14,551 nt of DNA from positions 1,618-16,168 of the forward strand of contig BLJB01000415.1 in the NCBI GenBank assembly GCA_013423325.1, read 5' to 3'. Position 1 is the stretch's first letter, and the number at the start of each line of letters is the position of its first letter. The notes beneath the pieces are model-generated. The model worked only from the letters and a program-made list of their open reading frames with translations. It was not told where the DNA came from and made no database searches. The DNA comes from Usnea hakonensis. Its lineage: Eukaryota; Ascomycota; Lecanoromycetes; Lecanorales; Parmeliaceae. This document shows, piece after piece, positions 8,381-14,551 of this stretch. The position numbers were made by a program, and so were the translations under genes.

Positions 8381-11188
8381 ATTATCTAGTTATTAATTTA
8401 GTCGTTTTAGACTAATAGCCTTATAAAATACTTTAAACTTATCCCTAGAAAGAGCCTTAGTTAATCTATTAGCGACTTATAAATTAATAGAAGTATATTT
8501 AAAGGCTACTAATTTATTAGTTACTTTCTCCCTATAGAAATAGTTAGTAATATTAATATACTTAGTATAATTATAAGATCTAGGGTCTTTTAATAATATA
8601 ATTACCCCCTAGTTATCTCTATAGATAATAACTATTTCTAGGCCGTTATTATATTTAGAATATAGAGATATTAGTAGGCTTTATAACTAAATCGCCTTTT
8701 TAGTAGCTTATATTTAGCTAATATATTTAGCCTTATATATAGAGAGGGTAATAGTAGTCTAACGCTTAAAGGACTAGCTAATTACTATACTTTCTATATT
8801 AAATATATAGCCGGAAGTAGAGTAATAGATAGCTATATTATCTATTTAGTCGGAGTTTATATAGCTAATTAAGTTTAAAAGAGTACCCTAAAAGACTAAT
8901 TCTATATTAATAGTCTTTTTAAGATATATAAAAATCCTTTTAATTACTCTCTAATACTTCTTAGTTAGATTATATACGTAGCGACTAATTATCGAGATAG
9001 TAAAGACTAGATCTAGTTAAATTTTAAATATTATATATATAAGAGATCCTATAGCTAATTAGTAGTAGGTCTTATTTTTCTAAATAATCTAATAACTATT
9101 TTCTACTAGTTTATATTTAGCTAAAGTCTTTATAGAAGTAGAGACTAGCTTAGCCTCCTATATACTATTATTATAAAGTATATATTTAATATATCTAGTT
9201 TATCTAAGGCGGATAGTTCTTTTAGTCCTATTTTAAATTACTATTATCTTTAGGTAATAAGTATAAGGCCCTAAATTAATTATTCGAAACTAAGTATTAA
9301 GAGTATCTTTAATACGCTAGATATCTCTATAATTAGGACTAGTTATAAGTATATTATCTATATAAAGAGCTACGATAATATCTATATAACTATTAATAAA
9401 TATACTATAGTTAGTATTAATAGGGTAGAGTTCTTACTCCTTTATAAAGTTAGAGAAGGTATTATATTATACCCGGAGGGACTACTTTAGACTATATAGG
9501 GCCTTATTAAGCTTATAAACCTTATTAGAATATTATTTCGATTTAAAACTAGTAGGCTATATTATATAGATTACCTCCTTAACTACCTTATATAAGAAGG
9601 TAGTTTTAATATTTATCTATTCTAGATCCTAGTCTAGAGCTACTATAAGAATAAATAAGGCCTTATAGCTTATAGACTTAATAATCGAAATAAAAGTCTT
9701 ATTATAATTTAAGCCTTTATATTAAGAGTATTCTAATACTATCTAGTATATCTTATAGCGAGTAACTTCTCCTTTAGGGCCTCGCTTTAGGGTAAATATC
9801 TATTTACCTTTTAGAGGCTTATAGTCTAATAGATAATCTATTAGCTCCTATATTCTATTCTCTATTAATAAATTAATCTCGTCTTCTATAATAGCCTTCT
9901 AGTCCTTATTATCGGGATTATTATTCGAGATAGCCTCGTTATAGCTTTTAGACTTATAGGATTTCTAAACGATAAATATAAATAAGGCTAGAGGGTCTAG
10001 TAAGAGATTATAATATTATAGTTTAAGATAATTCGCGAAAGGTCTAGATCTAGATAATTCTAAACTTACTATATTTAGTATTAATAGAATATTAATAGGC
10101 GTTAATACTAGCGTAATAGAGGCTATAGAAATAGAAATATAAATAGAAGTAGAAGTAAATACTAGTTCGTCTTCTATAATAATAATTTAGAGGTTTATAA
10201 TAATAGGTATTAAGCCTTTCCTAAACTAAGTTAATATTATTAATAGCGATAATATTTCCCTTACTAGAAAAGACTTTAGCTATTTAACGCGAAAAAATTT
10301 AGATAGAATCTTTCTCTATATTATTTAAAAGATATAAAAAGTCCTTCTATCTTCTAGTAATATCTAATAGATCCGATCTCCTTTATATTCTAGAAGCCTA
10401 GTAAGACTCTTAGTAATAATATAATCTTAACTAGTTTTCTAGCTAGTACTAGGTTTTCGAGTAAGGTACTAGCTATAGGAGCTAATAGAATAAAGATACT
10501 TTAGTTTTAGCTATACGCTAATATTAGCTTTATAAAGGGTTAGCTTATAGTTTATAGTAAAGCGATAATTATATAAGTAATTAGCTACTATTATTAATTA
10601 AGGCTAATACTTTATAGAGAGATCTATCTCTTTAATTATAGTAAAGATATATCCTTTTAGGTCCTAGTTAAGTCTTTTAGAGGAGCTATTCTATTTAGAG
10701 TTATTTAGAATAGTAAGCTCCTATACGATACTACTATTATTATAAAACTAATTAAACTCGTAATTAGAGTATTTATTACCTTAGTCCGTTTATAATCTAT
10801 TATATTAGAAATCTCCTCTTTTATTACGTATAAGGTAATAGTAAAATATAGCGAATATCTTATCTTTAAAGTAGAGGATTTCTATTTTAGAGATTTTTAT
10901 ATAGTTATTAAGAAAGATAATAAAGTATTTAAAATCGAGCTTAATTTCTTCTATTATATTAAGATCGCTATAAATAAGATCTAAATATTATTTATTAAGG
11001 CGAATATAAAAAGTATATCTAATTTACTATATCTTCTTAATAGTATAAGATATATAAAGTACCTTATCTATAACTTTTTTAGATAGATCGATATTATAAT
11101 ATTCGAGCTATTATATATCTCCTAAGTACTCTAGATAATAATAGTAATAAGTTATAGTTTTAGAATTAAGTTTACGCTTTTATCTTTT

Positions 11189-11398
11189 CTACGGCTTATC
11201 CTTATAATTAGAAATTATAGAGTTAAAGTTTAAATCTAAATTTAAATCTAAAATTAAATCTAAAGCTAAATCTAAAGCTAACTCTAAATCTAAACTATTA
11301 TAACTAGATATAGAGTTAATACTAGAGTCGAAATTATAGCGAGAACTATAAGAACGCTTTCTAATAGATATAGGAGAAATAATAGGACCTTTAATCAA
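11189..11398 (-). pseudogene. Undamaged 69-codon piece of the Copia Pol frame (not a gene)
   Basis: This open stretch is in exactly the same frame as the Copia gag-pol relic and lies between protease and integrase. It is open only because few Gln/Trp codons occurred here. It begins at a TTG that contains the single CA/TG dinucleotide I noticed left in this element, and ends at a stop probably made from a Gln or Trp codon. It has no promoter, no ribosome-related signal and no domain of its own. Its product would be Ser/Leu/Asp-rich, with alternating leucine and aspartate. Confidence 0.85.
11225..11297 (-). repeat. Tandem tta-gat codon repeat in the Copia Pol spacer
   Basis: The minus strand repeats tta gat tta with gct, gag, att or aat between, giving an alternating Leu/Asp tract. 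TTA can arise by RIP from TCA (Ser) or from TTG (Leu). Because the surrounding residues are Ser-rich, the ancestor may have been an acidic Ser-Asp tract. It separates the protease and integrase regions. Confidence 0.75.
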
Positions 11399-12220
11399 AT
11401 TAGCGGCTACTATAGCTAAGCGGGATTTATATATTAGAAATAAACGAGATTTAGAGACTTACTTTAGTACTAGAACTAATATAATAAGCTCTAGCTTAGG
11501 TTTATCTTTCTATATATTAAATTAATAAATATTATTATTAATAAGCTAGATAGTAATTTCTTTTATCTCGATCTCGATTTTTTTAAAAACGATTTTTATT
11601 AAATAATCTAATTATATTAGCTTATCCTAAAAAATTAGATTTATAAGTAGACTAAGAATATAGAGGATATCGTTAAAGATTAGAAAATAATATTAATCGC
11701 TAATATTAAATTTAATCTTAATTTTATCTTTACTAACTAGCTTAAGAGATCCTCTAATCCCCCTAATTAGCTAGTAGTTATTACTAATTATAAGGGAATA
11801 TATCTTAAAGACTAAATAATTAGGCGTTATATAGACTAAATAGTATAAGTCTAAACCCTATTATATCGGGAGTTTAGCGGGTTCTATAGATATAGTAATA
11901 GCTTTTATAATATAGGATTCTAGCTTCTTATCTTTAGAGAGTACTATTTTAGGGAGTACTATATAGTAATTATATCTACTATAGTTTTAATTAGTATTAG
12001 AGTTAAAAGCTAAACTATCTTTACTACTAATATTATAGTAAATAAGATTAGTATCTTAACGAGGCTTATAAGACTTCTTATAATAATTATAGTAATTATA
12101 ATAGTTACTTTTTTAATTATAACTATTATAGTATCTATAATCTCTATTATTATATTATCGCTTATTATTATTATTCCGGTTATAGCTCGATATCTATTTA
12201 TATTAATTCGTCCTACCCTT

Positions 12221-12262
12221 ATACTCGTTACGGGTATAATAGTTCTTTTTATAATTCTAGTA
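12221..12262 (-). other. RIP-altered CCHC zinc knuckle of Copia Gag
   Basis: In the gag-pol frame the Tyr codons fall at 12262, 12253, 12238 and 12223, the spacing C-x2-C-x4-H-x4-C. Each is explained by TGY-to-TAY or CAY-to-TAY. The intervening residues (KKN, TRNE) are basic and polar, as usual for an RNA-binding knuckle. Confidence 0.7.
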
Positions 12263-13147
12263 GAACTTAATTAAGTATTAGATATAGATAGTATTTAGTC
12301 TTTTAACTATATTATTCTAGGGCTTCTTAATTTTAAAAGTAGTTATAATATACGCCTCTAATTATATTACTACTATTACTAGAGTAGATTTAATATAACT
12401 AGCTAAAGGATTAGTTATACTTTAAATAAATTACTATATTATATACTCGAGACTATAGATTATATCTCTATTAATATTTATAGGTTTATAGTTTTAGATA
12501 TAGATTAAAAAGTAATCTTTATATTACTTTTTAAGATCTATATAAAAGAGAAAGATAAAAATATTATTATTAAAATCTACCCTTTTATATATATTAATAA
12601 TATTATTATAGAGTTCCTTAAACTTCTTAATATATTTAGTAACGTTTATATAGTCCTAGAGCTTAAGAGTAAATAGCTAACGATAGAGATTATTAAGAGT
12701 ATCGGAGCCTTTAGACTTATAATTAACTTTAATAGCTTTTTAGAGAAAATATATATTAGTAGTATAGCCCTTATAATTATTATAGTAATTAATACTTAAA
12801 TAATTAAATATAATATTATAGATTAAAAAGTATTTACTCTCCTATTTTTTAAAGCGGTTATTATAAATATTATTACTAAGCTTAGAAATAGAAGTTAACT
12901 AAAGTAATTTAGATATAGTACCTTCTAGAGTAGTATTCCTTTTTATAATATTAATATTCTTAATTTAATAAATATTAGTTTAAATAATTTTTACTAGAAA
13001 GATTAATTAAGGTATAGTAGTATATCTCTATAATATAGTAGTAATAAGATAAGTCTATATTTCTCGCTTCTATATCTAGTATCCTTCGAGGTTTTTAAAT
13101 TTAGCGATCTTTAGTAGAGCTAGTACTCTTATCGAGTCGTTTTCTAT

Positions 13148-13500
13148 AGCTTAATAGTAATAAGATATATAAGGGTAATTTAACTTCGTACCTAAATAAG
13201 TTAATATTACTATATATAGAAGATATTAATTCCTCGATAGAGAATCTAGAAGTAGTTATAGTAGACTTTATCTACTTCTTTATAATCGATAATAATTTAA
13301 GCTTTCTATTTAGGAGTTAGAGTATAGAAAAAATAGTAATATATATTAGCTAGAGTCTAGAGGTATAATAGATTATATATAATATATATAGATCTTTTAA
13401 TCTTATAAAATAGAGTTTAGAGTATATATATTAATTCTAAGACTTAGTTAAAACTACTATCTCTATCTATTATTAGTATATCCCTAAAAAGGGGTTATAT
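13148..13500 (-). other. Presumed 5' leader and end of the Copia 5' region
   Basis: This lies upstream of the gag start on the minus strand. The gag frame could extend a little here (YLGTKLNYPY just before the presumed start). A stretch ttaggtacgaag at about 13184-13195 could be a RIP-altered primer binding site (TGG start), with a 5' LTR ending just before it. However, this sequence does not match the candidate 3' LTR. No other feature was seen. Confidence 0.3.
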
Positions 13501-14551
13501 TTAGTATTATATATACTTATTCTATTCTCTTATTTTTTTAAAACGCTCTTTTTTACTTATAACTTTACGCGCTACTATTTCTAAAAATAATAGTAATAAC
13601 TAATATAGAGTTAATAGAAATTTAAGTAAGGGCGAGGCCTACTAAGATTATATAATTAGTAGTTCGCTCGCTATTAGCGATTAATAATTACGATAGTAAC
13701 TCGATAATTATAGTATAGTAGCTAGAGATTTATTAATACCTAGTTTAATATAGTAAATAGTTAGACTAAGAGCTATAATTATAAGATATCTTATATCTTA
13801 CTTATAAATTAATAGTAGAATTAATAGTATAGTATTAGTAGCTAAATAGCGCCCTTCGACTATTTAAAAGTATTAGAAAGAGATTATAAAAAGGGACTAG
13901 TAATATAAAAATAATTTATAATTAGCTACCTAATATCCTTTTAGATATAGTAATAGCCTAAGTAGCTCTTAGATAGTAATTTAATAGTAGTAGCGTCTTT
14001 CGACTTATCTTAAAATATCGAAATAGATAGTTATAAGAAATTATTTAGAATAATTAATAAAATAAAACTAACTTCTCGCTCTCGTAATCGATTATCTAGA
14101 GTCTTAGAGGTACGTAATAGCTATTTAGTTTAATTAGACCGCTTAGTAACTTAATAGTACTAAAAATAGATAGAGTAAATATAGTTTTAGATACTCTCGA
14201 GCCTTATAATAGTAGTATAGAGTAGACGAGTATAGTCTATATAGTTTAGATAATCTAAAAAAACTTTATAGAGTTATAGTAATATCTAATTAATATAATC
14301 TATAGGCGGAATAGTATCTTTTAGTAGATAATTATTAGCTAATACTAGCGCGTAACCCGGTCGCGGCTAAGCTAAAGGTTATAGCGTAATTTATATATTT
14401 TTAGAATTAAACCGATCCCTATATCCTTTCTATAGCCTAATAGGCTATTCCTAGTATAGTATTAATTTTTATATTTAGGGATATCCTAACTAATAGATAA
14501 TATAGCTAGTAATTTATTTAGCCCTTTCTAGAACTCTTATTATAAGCTAGT
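13501..14551. other. Unassigned RIP-mutated block at the right edge
   Basis: About 1 kb without CA or TG, hence RIP-mutated and presumably a repeat. I translated parts of both strands and recognised no transposon domain. One plus-strand frame at about 14130-14290 has fairly few stops, but its product matches nothing I know. It may be the Copia 5' LTR and flank, another element cut by the window edge, or spread of RIP into neighbouring DNA. Confidence 0.5.

Larger units (their letters stand above)
8393..13147 (-). pseudogene. gag-pol: Copia gag-pol polyprotein relic, single frame
   Basis: About 1,585 codons run in one frame from a likely former ATG (now ATA, 13145-13147) to taa taa ending near 8393. 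No frameshift was found in the stretches I translated. A UBN2-type gag lies at about 13147-12330, followed by a zinc knuckle (12221-12262). The protease has its Asp at 11849-11851 after a Trp-to-stop codon; the next two residues are L-Y and not the usual S/T-G. A low-complexity spacer follows (11225-11297). The integrase core is at about 10980-10640, with SDL, TD-x-GNKY and SKRLN; the catalytic Glu is now Lys (10676-10678). RT spans about 9920-9200, with YIDN at 9353-9364 in place of YVDD. RNase H has YINSD near 8860 in place of YTDSD. The C-terminus KALSRDKFKVF is at about 8424-8456. It would have made the virus-like particle and the enzymes for copying and integration. It is now dead from stops and catalytic losses. 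Confidence 0.88.
7595..13200 (-). mobile_element. RIP-inactivated Ty1/Copia retrotransposon
   Basis: The minus strand encodes one gag-pol frame in the order gag, zinc knuckle, protease, integrase, RT, RNase H. Integrase before RT identifies Copia. RIP is extreme: between 7597 and 14551 I noticed a single surviving CA (11396-11397). The downstream (low-coordinate) border falls at a TG at 7595, preceded by ttacg, which could be one arm of a target-site duplication. A polypurine tract and possible 3' LTR are listed separately. The upstream end near 13200 is approximate, because no matching 5' LTR could be recognised by eye in the rest of the window. Confidence 0.85.

Noticed and set aside
11189..11398. 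69-codon open frame as an independent small gene
   Set aside because: It is in frame with, and inside, the Copia gag-pol relic, starts with TTG, and is open only by chance between RIP-made stops.
13141..13260. Second LTR copy matching 7595-7700, based on a shared aacttcgt string
   Set aside because: Only a few bases agree (aacttcgta here against the complement of tgacgaagtt there), and the flanking sequence does not align.
14130..14290. Plus-strand coding fragment with few stops
   Set aside because: Chance low-stop stretches are expected in such sequence and the product shows no motif I recognise.
61..14551. Alternative genetic code with TAA/TAG read as Gln or Trp
   Set aside because: Stops replace both Gln and Trp codons, and catalytic Asp, Glu, Cys and His codons are also altered, all as CA/TG-to-TA changes. 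Mutation explains this; recoding does not.
61..14551. Mitochondrial or bacterial AT-rich genome
   Set aside because: No mitochondrial genes, tRNAs or bacterial gene structure are present. Chromovirus, Tad1-like and Copia elements with CA/TG-specific depletion fit ascomycete nuclear DNA.

Overview
The window looks like AT-rich repeat DNA from a filamentous ascomycete (Pezizomycotina) after heavy repeat-induced point mutation (RIP). Almost every CA has become TA and almost every TG has become TA, on both strands, while CG dinucleotides remain common. I found no intact gene. The window instead holds three retrotransposon relics whose reading frames survive almost without indels. In-frame TAA/TAG triplets sit where CAA, CAG or TGG codons would be expected. 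The host species cannot be named from this sequence.

Layout. 1-60 is a short flank without RIP. 61-about 3840 is a 5'-truncated Ty3/Gypsy chromovirus on the plus strand (RT, RNase H, integrase, chromodomain), followed by a short direct-repeat pair and a polypurine tract. 3846-4004 is a minisatellite of seven 23-bp units whose RIP damage increases from left to right. About 4005-7440 is a Tad1-like non-LTR (LINE) relic on the plus strand: an unassigned 5' part, then a reverse transcriptase and a C-terminal Cys/His motif. 7441-7594 is a second stretch without RIP. 7595-about 13200 is a Ty1/Copia element on the minus strand with a single gag-pol frame of about 1,585 codons (gag, zinc knuckle, protease, integrase, RT, RNase H) and a possible 3' LTR at 7595-8370. 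13500-14551 is RIP-mutated DNA I could not assign.

All three elements are dead. Each has many stops and has lost catalytic residues: the paired RT aspartates are NN in the Gypsy element, NN in the LINE and DN in the Copia element. Zinc-binding Cys and His codons have become Tyr. The one open frame of note, 69 codons at 11189-11398 on the minus strand, is an undamaged piece of the Copia polyprotein and not an independent gene.

I saw no tRNA, rRNA, CRISPR array, host gene or novel defence or biosynthetic system. The points worth a second look are the sharp RIP borders, the RIP gradient across the minisatellite, the frame conservation that would allow computational de-RIPping, the serine/aspartate-like tract in the Copia Pol, the missing 5' LTR match, and the two unassigned RIP blocks.
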